Assembly: GCA_027923505.1 (NCBI GenBank)
Contig: BROI01000023.1
Coordinates: 248,001 to 312,000, forward strand
Direction: 5' to 3'
Length of the DNA: 64,000 nt
Source of the DNA: Mayamaea pseudoterrestris
Taxonomy: Eukaryota; Bacillariophyta; Bacillariophyceae; Sellaphorales; Sellaphoraceae
Part shown: positions 43,261 to 54,404 of the stretch, piece after piece
How positions within the stretch are numbered: position 1 is the first letter of the stretch
Layout: the number at the start of each line of letters is the position of its first letter
Translations under genes and position numbers: made by a program
The notes under the pieces: generated by a model
What the model saw: the letters and a program-made list of their open reading frames with translations, nothing else
Databases searched by the model: none
Told to the model about the DNA's origin: nothing

Positions 43261-45387
43261 ATGATGAACCTTGCGGCAGCAGTTGCTTCAGTTCTTATTT
43301 TCGGCGCAAAATCGGCTTCGTCCTACTACTTGCCAGGAGTAAATCCGCAGTCCTTTGAGGAAAATGCTCCGTACGTAAATTGATTGACATATGAAAGTGG
43401 AAGAGACGAATGATTCGTTGTATTTGCCGCGGATCCGATCCTTTTGCTCACCATATCTATTCCTCCCCTCTGCTCCTATTTATACAGAGTGAAACTCAAG
43501 GTGAACAAGCTGACGTCGACCAAGACACTCTATCCAATTGACTACTACCAGTTGCCCTTTTGCACTCCGGAGGGAGGTCCGGTCCGCGACTCTGAAAACT
43601 TGGGAGAGTTTCTTGCCGGCGATCGCATCGAGTCATCGCCCTACCACTTGCTCATGCGCAAGGAAATGTACTGCGAACAGCTTTGCATCAATCACATTGG
43701 ACATGCCGAGCAAGCTGGTGTCAATCAAAACAAGGTCGTCAAGGCCATTCGACGCAACTACCATCACAATTGGATCGTTGATAATTTGCCAGCCGCCTCC
43801 AAGGTGGAGGACGATGAGCATATTACGACGCGATACTGGCAAGGCTTTCCCATTGGCTTTATTAGCGAAGACTCCAAGCAAGCCTATGTACATAACCATG
43901 TTAACATTGAAATCATGTACCATGCCGTGGAGAATGAAGCCAACAAGTATCGAGTGGTGCGCTTCACTGTCGAACCCTTTTCCATTGCGCACGAGTTTGA
44001 AGCCATTGATGAAACTGCTGGAAGCATCACTGACCAAGACTCCAACTACTTGTCGATCAAAGCCAAGATTACAAACCCCATTGATTCCTGCAATCCTGGC
44101 ATTAAGGATCGCAACCATACTACCTACGAGATGGTCACGGCCGGTGGACGATTGCCGCAATTGGCATCTGGACGAGTGCTCTTCACCTACGACGTCAGTT
44201 GGACGGAGAATACTGAATTGCGCTGGGCCTCGCGCTGGGATATTTACTTGAGCATGGACAATGCCGTTCCAGCCAAGGTGCACTGGTTGAGCATTGCCAA
44301 CTCATTGGTCATTGTCGTGGTGCTTTCGGCCATGATTGCTGCCATTCTTGTGCGAAACTTGAGACGCGATATCAATCGCTACAATCGAGTGGCGCAGGAC
44401 GAGGAGGCGCGTCAGGAGGAACTCGAAGAGTACGGATGGAAGTTGGTTCATGCCGACGTGTTCCGGCCGCCGAGCTTTTCGCCCATGCTTCTTTCCATTG
44501 CCATGGGAACGGGTTGTCAGCTGCTTTGCATGGGTATCGTTACAATTGTTTTTGCGTCGTTGGGTTTCATGAGCCCTGCGCGTCGCGGACATTTGCTCAT
44601 GGCGCAATTGTTGCTGTTTGTACTCATGGGCAGCGTCAATGGTTACGTGACGGCGCGCATGTATAAGACGTTTAAAGGCAAGGCGTGGCAGCGAGCGACC
44701 TTGTCGACGGCCATGGGATTTCCAGGTATTGCGTTCTTGCTCTTTTTCATCATGGACATTACCGCCATGGTGAACGGATCAACGGATGCAGTGCCATTTA
44801 CGACCATACTCATTTTGGTCGTTTTGTGGTTTGGCATTTCGACGCCGCTCGTCTTTTTGGGAGCCTACTTTGGTTACAAGCAAGATGCGATTGAATTTCC
44901 CGTCAACACCAGCAGTATTCCTCGTCAGATACCGGATCAGCCGTGGTTCATGGGCGTTCCATTCACCCTCATGATTGGTGGCATTCTTCCGTTTGGCGCC
45001 TGCTTCGTTGAGCTTTACTACATCATGGCGTCGGTTTGGATGGATTACTACTACTATGTCTTTGGTTTCCTCTTGCTGGTCTTTATGATTTTGATTGTCA
45101 CTTGTGCCGAGATTACCGTCTTGTTCACCTACTTTCAGCTGTGCTCGGAGGATTACCACTGGTGGTGGCGTTCCTTCTGCAACGGTGGAGCGACGGCAAT
45201 TTACGTTTTCATGTACTCGTTCGTCTACTTCAAGCAGCTCGAGGCAAGCAGCGTTGCGACGTACATGCTTTACTTTGGATACATGGGATTGGCGTCGCTG
45301 GGATTGTTTATGTTGATGGGCTTTGTCGGTGTGGCGACTTCATTGTGGTTTAACAAAATTGTCTTTGCTTCCATCAAGATTGATTAG
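43261..45387 (+). CDS. TM9SF / nonaspanin (transmembrane 9 superfamily)
   Basis: An endomembrane protein with nine membrane spans, working in Golgi/endosome sorting. The first exon (43261-43370) encodes the signal peptide and the YYLPGVNPQSFEENAP start typical of the family. A 117-bp intron (43371-43487, GTACGT...TACAG) follows, and exon 2 (43488-45387) continues VKLKVNKLTSTKT with YPIDYYQLPFC. The total is 669 residues, the usual length. The lumenal domain has LMRKEMYCEQLC and the HWLSIANSLVIVVVLSAMI first core span. DEEARQEELEEYGWKLVHAD and VFRPP form the family's cytosolic link, followed by eight further hydrophobic segments. The C-terminus KIVFASIKID matches the usual family ending. Confidence 0.95.
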
Positions 45388-45560
45388 GCAGGAATGAATA
45401 ATGATGACATTAAAACGAATTTTACTTGACATGATACATGCATTTGCGTAATTGTTACATACTGGTTATTACAATAGCAGTTACAGTACTAAACCACGTG
45501 ATTGTGCGTGTTGTTCCTCCGCGTTATTCCTCTTTACTGCATTATTAGCTTGCCACACTT

Positions 45561-46682
45561 TTACGACTCCCACTCATCAATGTTCATCGAGTCTGACCTC
45601 ATGGAGCTTCGCGTACCTTCATACCAGTTTTGTCGAGGCGACCAGTTTGCGTCGGGTTCTCCAATTACACTGAAGGCTTGCCGACGTCTCTTTTGAGGCG
45701 GAGGCGGCTTAAATGAGTCATCCACGTGTGACCCTCCATTCACCGCCAGCATGTTTGCAATGACATTTCCCCTATCACGCAGAATCGCAGTCGCCACATC
45801 CATATCTTCTGGCGTTGTAATCTTGAGATTGGTGTACTCGCCCAAGGTCAGCTTCACAGGTTCACCGAGCGCCTCGACAATGGAAACGTCGTCCGTCACC
45901 TCCAAGTTTTCTGCGGCAACCTTTGCAAAACCGCGCTGCAGTGTATCAATGCGAACAACCTGCGGCGTATGAACTTCCCATAGCCTCGACCGCGGAATAG
46001 TTCGTAGCACAACTTGTCCGTCCTCTGACTCTTTGATCGTCGCCTTGCAGGGCACGCCCAATACGGCTGCTCCGAATTGCTTGGCGTCCTTGACAACGCT
46101 GCAGACTTCGTCAATCGTCACTAGCGGCCTCGCACTGTCGTGAATGGCCGCATATTGGCATTGCTGATTGCTCATTTCCACTAACTTGTTGAGTCCATTC
46201 TCGACGGATCCTTGCCGCTCAACGCCAGGATTCGCAAAGGCCAATCTTCCTTGGTAACGATCAACTATTGGTTGATACTCGGCTTGATAAGATGGATCCA
46301 ATACTAGCACCACGAACGGAGACGATTTAACATTGCGCTGCGACAGAAAATTGGGCAAATCTTCCAGAAACAAGTGCAGCGAGTGATGCAAAATCGGCAC
46401 TCCGCAAAGTTCCATGAATTGCTTTGGTAGACTGGCCTTCATGCGACTTCCCTTGCCGCCGGCCAGGACAACAAAGCCAACATCCGACATGTCTGGTAAA
46501 GAAACATCGTTTGGTTGCTTGCCTGCTGCTGCATGTTGCCTTGATTGGTGTGAATTGCTGCGTTGAATCGACTGACAAAATGCTTGCCGGCGAATGTTGT
46601 TTTTGGAAGTTGGAACGACAAAGCCCGACGATAAAGCGGGAAGAAAGAGCCTCACAGCCAGCGCAAATAGCATCGTCCTCAT
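45561..46682 (-). CDS. ispD: 2-C-methyl-D-erythritol 4-phosphate cytidylyltransferase, plastid
   Basis: Third step of the plastid MEP isoprenoid pathway: CTP plus methylerythritol phosphate gives CDP-methylerythritol. The 373 residues contain VVLAGGKGSRMKASLPKQF (about 71-89, CTP loop), the GVERQGSVENGL segment, AAIHDSARPLV (about 187) and WEVHTPQVV (about 240). The VTDDVSIVEALGEPV and LKITTPEDMDVA segments close the fold. The first 22 residues are a signal peptide with SSGFVVP at the cleavage point, and a Ser/Arg/Gln-rich transit part follows. This is the usual bipartite plastid signal. A polar C-terminal extension of about 60 residues (PPPPQKRRRQAF on) is not part of the bacterial enzyme. 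It converges on TM9SF and diverges from the next plastid gene. Confidence 0.93.
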   Translation of the reverse strand: MRTMLFALAVRLFLPALSSGFVVPTSKNNIRRQAFCQSIQRSNSHQSRQHAAAGKQPNDVSLPDMSDVGFVVLAGGKGSRMKASLPKQFMELCGVPILHHSLHLFLEDLPNFLSQRNVKSSPFVVLVLDPSYQAEYQPIVDRYQGRLAFANPGVERQGSVENGLNKLVEMSNQQCQYAAIHDSARPLVTIDEVCSVVKDAKQFGAAVLGVPCKATIKESEDGQVVLRTIPRSRLWEVHTPQVVRIDTLQRGFAKVAAENLEVTDDVSIVEALGEPVKLTLGEYTNLKITTPEDMDVATAILRDRGNVIANMLAVNGGSHVDDSFKPPPPQKRRRQAFSVIGEPDANWSPRQNWYEGTRSSMRSDSMNIDEWES

Positions 46683-46939
46683 TATATCTCAACCTGTAAA
46701 TAGTTGAAGAGTAGTAAAGCTTTGATTCTCAGCGACTAACTGGTCTTGGTCATGTAACAAAATTTGACGAGACGAAACGACGAAACCGCCAAGTTGATGT
46801 TTGCCGCGCCGCGAATGACGTACTCGAGTCGCTCCGTTACTCAATGTTGGCGCGCCGACACCATGGAGGATTCGACATCACCGTGCGGATCTTTCATCAA
46901 TTGGCAACGACCTTCCATTCAACTACCAAACGCTTCATC
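46683..46939. promoter_or_regulatory. Divergent promoter of two plastid-protein genes
   Basis: 257 bases between the start of ispD and the start of the next plastid-targeted gene, implying shared regulation. No distinct site is recognised. Confidence 0.4.
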
Positions 46940-47571
46940 ATGCTGACTGTACTATATATAATGCTTCTGCTCGCTCAAATTGATGCATTTGTAGTGAATC
47001 CATTCCGATGTAATCGATTTCAATCCGTCTCAAAGGTATGCAAATGATCGATGGTGCAAATCATGATGGCTGCGTCCGACATGCTCACTGAAACGTATCA
47101 CTGATTTTGCAATCGCGCTTTCATTTGTATTTACAGCTTCATCTTGGAAAAGCAGCAGCAGTGACGGAATCGCCAGTCGAAAAGTACTTTAACCTCGAGG
47201 AACTCGAAGACAGTGAAAAAGCCGTCACAGAAGTTTTCTTGAACGCCGACCGCACCGTCACGGTCGGAGAAACGGATGGTCCACTCTTTGCCGAAGCATC
47301 AGGTACATGGTCCATTGACAATGAGAATCAGCAGTTTGAAATGACGCTTCGTCGAACATTTACAGCCGGCGCAACATCCAATCAGCCAACCGACATGCAA
47401 GAGTTTTCCTTTAGCGTTGAGCGAACATTTATTGGAAGCATGTACATGGTGGGAGCCAAGCTTGCCGTGGAAGGATCAGTGCATTCCATGGACGAGCACG
47501 GTGATACCGAAGTTGGTTACTTTGAAATGATTGACGTTACGACGGAGCGAAATGGATGGGACAAGGAATAA
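46940..47571 (+). CDS. Small plastid-targeted beta-rich protein, two exons (unknown function)
   Basis: Exon 1 (46940-47035) encodes MLTVLYIMLLLAQIDAFVVN and a basic tail, a textbook signal peptide with IDA-F cleavage and the start of a transit peptide. A 101-bp intron (GTATGC...TTACAG) is followed by exon 2 (47137-47571), phase 0. The mature part of about 140 residues (EKYFNLEELEDSEKAVTEVF, then VTVGETDGPLFAEASGTW, then FEMTLRRTF) alternates hydrophobic residues as in an all-beta, lipocalin-like fold. No family is claimed. Use of the internal ATG is supported by the signal peptide; an in-frame ATG lies 96 bases upstream. It is divergent from ispD. Confidence 0.7.
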
Positions 47572-47748
47572 AACTTGAGATTGCGAGTTTGATACAATAG
47601 TATGAACGCTAAGTACACTATTACTTGTATTCATAAACATGCAACAAATTATATATGCAAATATATTTGGTTTTGAACTAGGTAGACCCTTCGCGCTTGA
47701 CGCATCCGTGTTTCACCATCTTTACCTCGTCTCCTAGTGCCCATGCAG

Positions 47749-48677
47749 TTAAATATCGCGCAACACAACTTCCTCGCCATTGTCATCCACTCGCACCAGT
47801 GCAAAATTAAGCTCATCGGTCGCCGGTGACAATTGCTTCAATCGGATATAATACTCGTGGAACACAAAGCGAGTTTCATAATGCGGGCTGTCCGGAAGCA
47901 AAATGAGGTTGCAACACATGTAGCAGCAGAAGAACATGTCCAGGTTCACCTTTAAACGATCGATTGGGCGAGTAAATAATCGATCATGGAACACCCATAT
48001 CAGACGGCCTAACAAACCGGGAGTATCCAAAAGCTGTTGAACAGCTTCTCTGTGCCAAGGGCGGCTGACAACCAACACCTCACCAGCGGGCTCCACCTCG
48101 CTAATAAAGGTTCTGGCTGAACGAGAGTCGGTAATGAGAATCAAGAATAACGAATGGAAACGATCGACCACATCAGCATGATGCTCCACATGCACCAACA
48201 ATGCGTCCATGACCAAGCGGTAGATGGCTTCTCGGCCATTACTGCCCTTAAGGCGTGCGCCAATGAGAATCAACGAATTCAGACAATTCTCGAGGAGATC
48301 AACATCATTAGGAAAGAAGTCCATGTACCCCACCATTTCAGCCGCTATGCGGTAAACTTGTGTTGATGTTATGGTGTGAATGAACCTGCCGCATGGAGCA
48401 TCGCATTCTGGATCGCAGAAAGTCTTGTGCGGACCGCGAATGCAAGAACACCCACAAAGTCACGCGCAATGCGGTTCGAAATCACAGGCTCACCAAAGGC
48501 GCGATTGGAACAAAGGATGACCATTCGGACACGCGCAGCGCAGTCAATGGGGGCTGGCCCAACAATGAAAGGGTCAGCTGTGGACAATAGCAGCGATGCG
48601 TTAGTGAACATGACATGATTATGGATGACACGAAAGATGCGTGAGTGCACTGATGCTTACCTTCATCGTCGTCATCA

Positions 48678-48744
<67 letters not shown>

Positions 48745-49540
48745 CGTCGCCGTCATCGTCCTCCTCCTCGTCCTCGTCCTCCTCGTCCTCCTCGTCCTCC
48801 TCTTGACTTGCAACTGATACTTGCGCTTCCTGCTCGACTGAAGCTAGTATACCAGCAAAGTCGTTGTTGCGAGCGGCGTCAATCGTTTCGTCAACAGCAG
48901 GTGACTCGTCCACCACTGGAGCAGAAGGTTCCAAGCAGTCTACCAAGAAGAAACGAACGACAATGAGATGAAATGAGATGCTTGACATTCAAGCGAGTAA
49001 GCAGCTGCAAATCATTTACCATCGTCAAATACCAAAGCCGCAGACGAGTCCTCATGAGCATCAACAGCTCCCGTTAGCTGGAGAACGTCAATGGCATCTG
49101 GACAAGAATGGCAAGCACGAAAGGTCAAAATTAATGTTAGCTGAAAAAGAACAATATCGTCATCAAGCAAATAACTCACCACCAGCAGAAGCTACCGCAG
49201 CCAGAGCAGAAGCCAAAGCAGCAGACGCCAACGCCGCAGTCTCAGCAGCAGCAGAAGCAGCCGCAGCAGCAGCAGACGCAGCAGAAGCAGCCGCAGCAGC
49301 CGCATCAGCAGCAGAAGCCGCAGCCGCAGCCAACAGTGACAGCGACTGAATGTTGCTCTGCTCCACCGTTGCCTCCTGATTGCCTCCCAAGGAATGGGCC
49401 GCGGAGCCGCGGGCAAGATTGGAAGTGGAAGGATTGCGGGCAGCGCTTGTTCGTTCCGCACCCTCGGCAAAGCCAAGGGAGCTTCCAGCGGCAGAGCGAG
49501 GCTCGGTAGTCTTCGTGGTTGGCTTGGTACTGTTCATCAT
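47749..49540 (-). CDS. Five-exon Ala-rich/acidic protein with armadillo-like C-terminus
   Basis: Exons on the minus strand are 49540-49180, 49097-49020, 48939-48661, 48577-48386 and about 48356-47749. The first three introns are 80-83 bp with good borders (GTGAGT, GTAAAT, GTAAGC; CAG or TAG ends). The fourth is either 29 bp or, with another acceptor, 41 bp, and both keep the frame. The N-terminal part is Ser/Thr-rich, then has a long AAAAASAADA tract. Exon 3 encodes an uninterrupted Asp run of about 20 residues after Glu/Asp and Gly/Asp stretches. The C-terminal 260 residues are helical and hydrophobic in pattern (IARDFVGVLAFAVRTRLSAI, LLENCLNSLILIGARLKG), suggesting armadillo/HEAT-like repeats. 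The start is set by the ATG pair at 49540. Function is unknown. Confidence 0.65.
48658..48800. repeat. GTC/ATC trinucleotide tract encoding an acidic run
   Basis: CGTCGTCATC-type microsatellite inside exon 3 of the five-exon gene; on the coding strand it gives Asp, Gly and Glu runs. It is probably length-variable. Confidence 0.85.
49183..49335. repeat. GCA/GCC trinucleotide tract encoding poly-Ala
   Basis: A CAGCAG/CCGCAG-type tract in exon 1 of the five-exon gene; on the coding strand it gives runs of Ala broken by Ser, Glu and Asp. Confidence 0.8.
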
Positions 49541-51432
49541 GGTAGTGTTGGTAGTAGTAGTAAAAGGTGTGAGACGGTTTCGTTGCTTCAAGTCAGGCTG
49601 ATTCTCGATTGTGACGAGCAATCGGTATGAATAGAAGGAGGAGCAGATTGCTTCGCGTTCGAACGATCGACGATGCTTCTGCGTGAAATTCGCTTGCGGG
49701 CCAAACAGTCCAAAAGGATGTGCCGGCGTGCCAACTGTGACTGACAGTTAAGGTAATCGTACTTTAAAATGTCAATCAGGTCATTAGCGTTCGGGCATTA
49801 TCGTTCGCTCATCGACGCGCCGCCTCGCCGCGCCACCTCCACAATTCGACACGACCAATTTGAACAAGTTCACTCACACTCATTACTTCTGAAAGGTCCC
49901 GCATATCCCCACAAGCTCTGATTGTATCTCACTCCCATTAAGAACCGACGACAGCAACACCATTAACAGCATTCACAGTGGCGAGTTGCGCCTCCGGACT
50001 GAATCAGTCAATTGCACTTGGCACCATCGTTGGCAGCCGTAACTCCAGAATCGACCGCAAAAGCGAAGAGATCCAAGCGGCGAGCAAACGCGAAGAGTCG
50101 GTCAAATGTGGAAAGCTTTCGCATAGCCGTCGTGGTTGGAGTAAAACCAAGATCGAGACCGAAACGAGTCGATTGCCCTTTTGACAGTCACTGTCGAAAA
50201 TCGGTCGCGCTGACAATCATTATGAAGGCTCCACAAGCGATAACACAAGCCAATCCAATGATGCTGCAAGCGACGAAGGCAAGAACATGGTTGCTGGCCC
50301 TCCATCGGTTTTCGAATGCCTGCCCACGAGTTCTCACTATCGCTAATTCATAACGCCCTCTAGTCCTTCTGCCATCATCGATTATTGACCCCTCGGTGCT
50401 TGCTCCGACGCACTTTAGCCGTGAAATATGCTTTGGATCACTGCTGCAGGAACTCGTGACCATGAGAAACCACTCGGGTCAACGGTTCGGCGGATACTCG
50501 CACTTCCCACCGCTTTAGCGCCAATCACTCCAACTCATTGTCTCCGTAAACGCCGACGACTTGCTCTTTGCAAGCGGTGACTCCAGCTCGATGAAGCAGC
50601 ATCTCGCGAATCGTCTCGCCTGAACAACGAGCTCCGAGTGATAGCCATACCGTGTAGATGGTTGGCAGATCGACTGGTACCTTCACCAAGACGATCCCAG
50701 CATTTGGTCAATCAACGCTGTCGTCAACAGTCAGATACTACTTCGGCTAATTAAAACCGCTCACAACACACTATATACGATTTCTTTACTGCAATTCTAT
50801 CCGCTAGCCGATAATACTCAACTTGTATGCTAGAGATCGTGTGATCCATTGTTAGAGTGTGCAACACCAATCCATTTTGACGTGGACTGATCTCATCGGC
50901 ATGTCCTCATGTCTCTTCGTACAGATATTCCAAAGGCCATCGCGTCGGACGTACGGCGGCACGAACTTTGATACGCTAACGTCCATTCAATGGTGCAAAC
51001 GCTGGCGAGATGGTAAAGGTGAAGTCGCGAGCGCGGCGCACGCTCACAGTGGGCTGCCGCCACTCACATCCTTTCAGCATTCTCTGGAAAAACTCGTTTC
51101 TTTACCGCCCGTAACCGCTGTCGGCTTTCAAATCATAACTTCCGTACAAAACTGGCATGTACTTTCTCAGGGAGGGCCTCTTTTGGCGGGCGAGTCGACG
51201 GGCTGGGGCCAATAGAAACTTCTCCCACCACTGAGTGGGTTGATTGAAATGCAACGATTAAGAACATGCTGGGCAGGTATTAACATGCATTCTCTATCAT
51301 GCTGTGAGGGTGATTTAACTTGCATGGGTGCTCTACGTGCTTCTTAGCTATAAAAGAATCGCTAGACTGTCTCACCACCACTTGTCGTGACGTCCTCCAA
51401 TCGAAGGTGCGGCGTCTCGCACAACCTCCACC
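49541..51432. other. Gene-poor DNA with a small retroelement fossil
   Basis: About 1.9 kb between the five-exon gene and NDUFS8. Short frames near 49980-50350 are basic and unrecognised. A weak copia-type reverse-transcriptase trace lies near 50380-50760. The 200 bases before 51433 should hold the NDUFS8 promoter. No other feature is supported. Confidence 0.45.
50380..50760 (+). mobile_element. Possible fossil of a Ty1/copia reverse-transcriptase region
   Basis: A stretch translating to SVNADDLLFASGDSSSMKQH resembles the YVDD catalytic box and following helix of copia-type reverse transcriptases. No LTRs or other pol domains are seen. It is a short, clearly broken and probably old remnant. 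Confidence 0.35.
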
Positions 51433-52181
51433 ATGAGCCTCTCCTCCGTGACCGCCCGCCGATCCTTCCTCGCCATTCGCAACCGAGGAGGACTGGCCGC
51501 CTCTAGCGCTCGAGCATTTAGCTCAAATGTCCCGAAACAAAATGATTTGGAACGGCCGTCGTACAAGGAGAACATTATGCCTGTAAGTGGGATCAAGGAG
51601 GCTATTCGGCTGACGCCGACACTTGCGACGCGCTACTTTTAGCTAAAAGACAACTCACATGCATCATCTGTCAATTCATAAAGACTCCATGGAACGAAAT
51701 TCTAGACAATTCCTCCAAGATTTTCTTCATTACGGAAATTGCGCGCGCGTTTTGGTTGGCTGGCGAAGTCTTCTTCAAACCCAAGGTTACCATCAATTAT
51801 CCCTACGAAAAGGGTCACCTTTCGCCGCGTTTTCGCGGAGAGCATGCCTTGCGTCGCTACCCATCGGGTGAGGAGCGCTGCATTGCCTGCAAGCTTTGCG
51901 AGGCTGCCTGTCCGGCTCAAGCCATTACCATTGAAACGCAGGAACGAGAGGATGGCGCGCGTCGTACCATTCGATACGACATTGACATGACAAAATGCAT
52001 CTACTGCGGCTTTTGCGCAGAAGCGTGCCCAGTTGATGCCATTGTGGAAGGACCTAACTTTGAGTTTGCGACCGAGACGCGCGAGGAACTATTGTACGAC
52101 AAGGAGAAGCTGCTGTCGAACGGCGACAAATGGGAGCGACAGATTGCCAAGAACCTTTTGAATGAGCATCTTTACCGTTAA
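51433..52181 (+). CDS. NDUFS8: NADH:ubiquinone oxidoreductase 23-kDa (TYKY) subunit, complex I
   Basis: Carries two 4Fe-4S clusters that pass electrons towards ubiquinone in mitochondrial complex I. Exon 1 (51433-51582) encodes a mitochondrial presequence ([20 protein letters not shown], Arg-rich with no acids). A 101-bp intron (GTAAGT...AAAG) follows and exon 2 (51684-52181) continues in phase 0 with [20 protein letters not shown]. The total is 215 residues. Landmarks are [40 protein letters not shown] and [20 protein letters not shown], which give eight Cys for two clusters, and the [18 protein letters not shown]-terminal part. All are intact and highly conserved. It converges with the HA-domain gene downstream. 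Confidence 0.96.
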
Positions 52182-52426
52182 TAATTCTGTCGTATTTGCT
52201 TTTTACTGCACTAGTAATATCGTGTAAACATCTTTGTACGGTCGAGTGGCTGCAAGCATACTCTAATTGACTCGTAGTCACTAGCGAGTCGATTGAGCAA
52301 ATGTCTCGTGAACAGCAGTCATATGTATTACTATGTTAAACAGGAAGAGTTTATTGGGAGTCAATATACTATGTTACGCCAACAAGACCTATACTCAGCC
52401 AAACGACCCGCATGGCTTCGACGTCT

Positions 52427-53371
52427 TTAGATGGAATTTTGGCGCGAAGGATGCCCGCGATTCAACAACTTCACTTCATTAGAAAGCTCTTCAATACGCT
52501 CGATTGCTAATTTGCGGTGCTTTGAAAGTCGCAGAGCCAGTTTCTCAGCCCGCTGGGCGTGCTCGTCACGCTGACTGCGATACGTTGCCGCTTTGGCCTT
52601 GTACCGTTTAGCGCGGTTACGTTCCAACACGACGAGTTCGAACAGTACACTTGCATGGCTGGCATCATCGTCAACATCTGACATGACCGTATCCACTGCC
52701 GAGGCTGGTTGCGATTCCTCCTGCGTGCGAACAGATGGCTGAATCGTTGACGCCGCGCTTGTTCCCTTTTTGCAAGCCGACTCGGAAGAAACGTTGCTTG
52801 CACCTGTCGCCACGTTCGCTCCGACAAGACCTTTTGGAGTCGCATCCCACACGAAACCAATTGCATCCAAGCGTGCTTGACGTTGCCGAGACAAGATTCC
52901 CTTCCTGTAGTTTTTGCGCTGCCGACTCACCCAAAATGCCAGAGAAGGATTTTCCGGATATCCATAAGGAACCAAGCAGTCGCCCGTCAAAGCACGATAC
53001 GCCTTCAAATGCTTAAATGACGCATCCCAAAAGTCATTTGATCGCCGCATATTGCCGAGAGAGACAGTAACAACCCATTTAAATCCAATCGCCTCCAACT
53101 TTGCAATTCGTTCCCGAGACAATTTGCCATCTTTGTATAGTCGACGCTGCTTGCCGACCCAATATCCAAGAAAGATATTTTCCGGATAGCGCCCAGGAAC
53201 CAAACAGGTTCCCGTCATTGCACGAAATGCCTTGAGTTGCTCGTACAACTGCTCCCATGATTCTTCCAAGGTGGGTACCGGTAGAGATGGTGCGTTCGAA
53301 ATGGAAGCTGCCATGGTGCTCGTCTGTACGTTGCTGTTGCCGGCCAAAACCGGTATATTGCAATCGGACAT
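52427..53371 (-). CDS. Protein with two helicase-associated (HA) domains
   Basis: The 314-residue protein contains two HA repeats (about residues 38-100 and 112-174). Each has a WEQLYEQLKAFRAMTGTC-like helix, LVPGRYPEN or LVPYGYPEN, then WVGKQRRLYKDGKLSRERI or its partner WVSRQRKNYRKGILSRQRQ, and ends in LEAIGFKW or LDAIGFVW. HA domains are common in stramenopiles without an attached helicase and are thought to bind nucleic acid. The C-terminal part has a Ser/Gln-rich linker and a basic coiled-coil-like helix (VVLERNRAKRYKAKAATYRS). It may be a regulator of gene expression; that is inference. The first ATG is used and no intron is needed. Confidence 0.88.
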   Translation of the reverse strand: MSDCNIPVLAGNSNVQTSTMAASISNAPSLPVPTLEESWEQLYEQLKAFRAMTGTCLVPGRYPENIFLGYWVGKQRRLYKDGKLSRERIAKLEAIGFKWVVTVSLGNMRRSNDFWDASFKHLKAYRALTGDCLVPYGYPENPSLAFWVSRQRKNYRKGILSRQRQARLDAIGFVWDATPKGLVGANVATGASNVSSESACKKGTSAASTIQPSVRTQEESQPASAVDTVMSDVDDDASHASVLFELVVLERNRAKRYKAKAATYRSQRDEHAQRAEKLALRLSKHRKLAIERIEELSNEVKLLNRGHPSRQNSI

Positions 53372-53990
53372 GATAATCCTGTATCCAAGTTATGTTATAT
53401 GCTGTGTAAAAAGTTGCGGAAGTGATTGCAAACCAGCAGATTGATGCTCTGTTGGTCGATGAAATAATGGTGCGAGGACGCCATTTTCGCGGTCTAAACT
53501 ATTCACACCGGCATTCATATCTGTCGTATCGCAACTCAGCACCGAGGTAGTTTCAGTATGGAAAACAAGTGCAAATACGAGTACTGGTAGCCGCAAGCCA
53601 ACAACAATCTTCCCACTGTGAACCCTGCAGCCAAAAATAGTCGTCAAGATGACTCATGTTGCAATTGTTCGTCTAGGGATCTACGGTAAGAAGCGGACGT
53701 GTGGTCAACTACAGGACAGATCTGCGCACACCTGCCAACTACTGGTGCCATTGTCATATTTGAGTTGTCAAGAGGTGTGGTTTTCTATATCAATCTTATA
53801 CCGGTAGCGCAATTCTTATTGTAAACTTTCACCCAATAACTCGGCCATGAAGACGTTACTTTTAATCACCATATTGACCAAGCAGCCAAAAATGACGCGC
53901 TTATACTCGTGATAAAACACAGGCTTTACATATACTTGCGAGACGTAGATTTTTAAACTCAAGAGTTGTAAATTGTCTGCTCAAGTTGTG
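53372..53990. other. Intergenic DNA, no gene seen
   Basis: About 620 bases, including the promoter side of the HA-domain gene. Only short frames without support are present. Confidence 0.5.
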
Positions 53991-54404
53991 CTAGTCAGTG
54001 TAGCTTGTCGTCGAGTCGACAAGGATCAACGGAATGTCATTCTCGTCGATTGGATTCGCCATGTAAAAGGACAAACCACTCGTTAAGCTTTCATCGGTAG
54101 AGCTGCTTGAACATATAACCTCTGGACATGCTTCTTTCGGTCCATACGTATAGTTGTTTGTCATTATGCTTGAGTAGTGGTCGTCATCGACCACGCCACC
54201 ATTGGCATCGGCTCGTCCACATTGATCACGGAAGGAAAATACGGCTGCCGCAATTGGCAGAATGAAAAAGGAGATTGCTTCCAATCCTGACATGCTGACA
54301 GGAAAGCAGTAAGATGTACTTGATGCATCGATAGTGGCAGCAGCAGCAAGCTTCGTGTGCGCCTCGAGGTATTTGATGGTCCCGAAAGAAATCGTGGAAC
54401 GCAT
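53991..54404 (-). CDS. Possible small membrane protein (uncertain)
   Basis: A 137-codon frame from ATG to stop with one hydrophobic segment (AISFFILPIAAAVFSF, about residues 43-58), an Asn/Tyr/Ser-rich part and two Cys. Another open frame overlaps its 5' end on the same strand, so the true exon structure is unclear. No family is recognised. It may be the last exon of a longer gene or a decayed one. Confidence 0.3.
   Translation of the reverse strand: MRSTISFGTIKYLEAHTKLAAAATIDASSTSYCFPVSMSGLEAISFFILPIAAAVFSFRDQCGRADANGGVVDDDHYSSIMTNNYTYGPKEACPEVICSSSSTDESLTSGLSFYMANPIDENDIPLILVDSTTSYTD

Noticed and set aside
48619-48966. Arg/His/Pro-rich and Thr/Met-rich frames in the trinucleotide tract
   Set aside because: They are shadows of the Asp/Glu-coding exon of the five-exon gene.
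50859-51215. 118-codon plus-strand frame before NDUFS8
   Set aside because: No recognisable motif or coding-like composition; it lies in a gene-poor stretch next to a retroelement trace.
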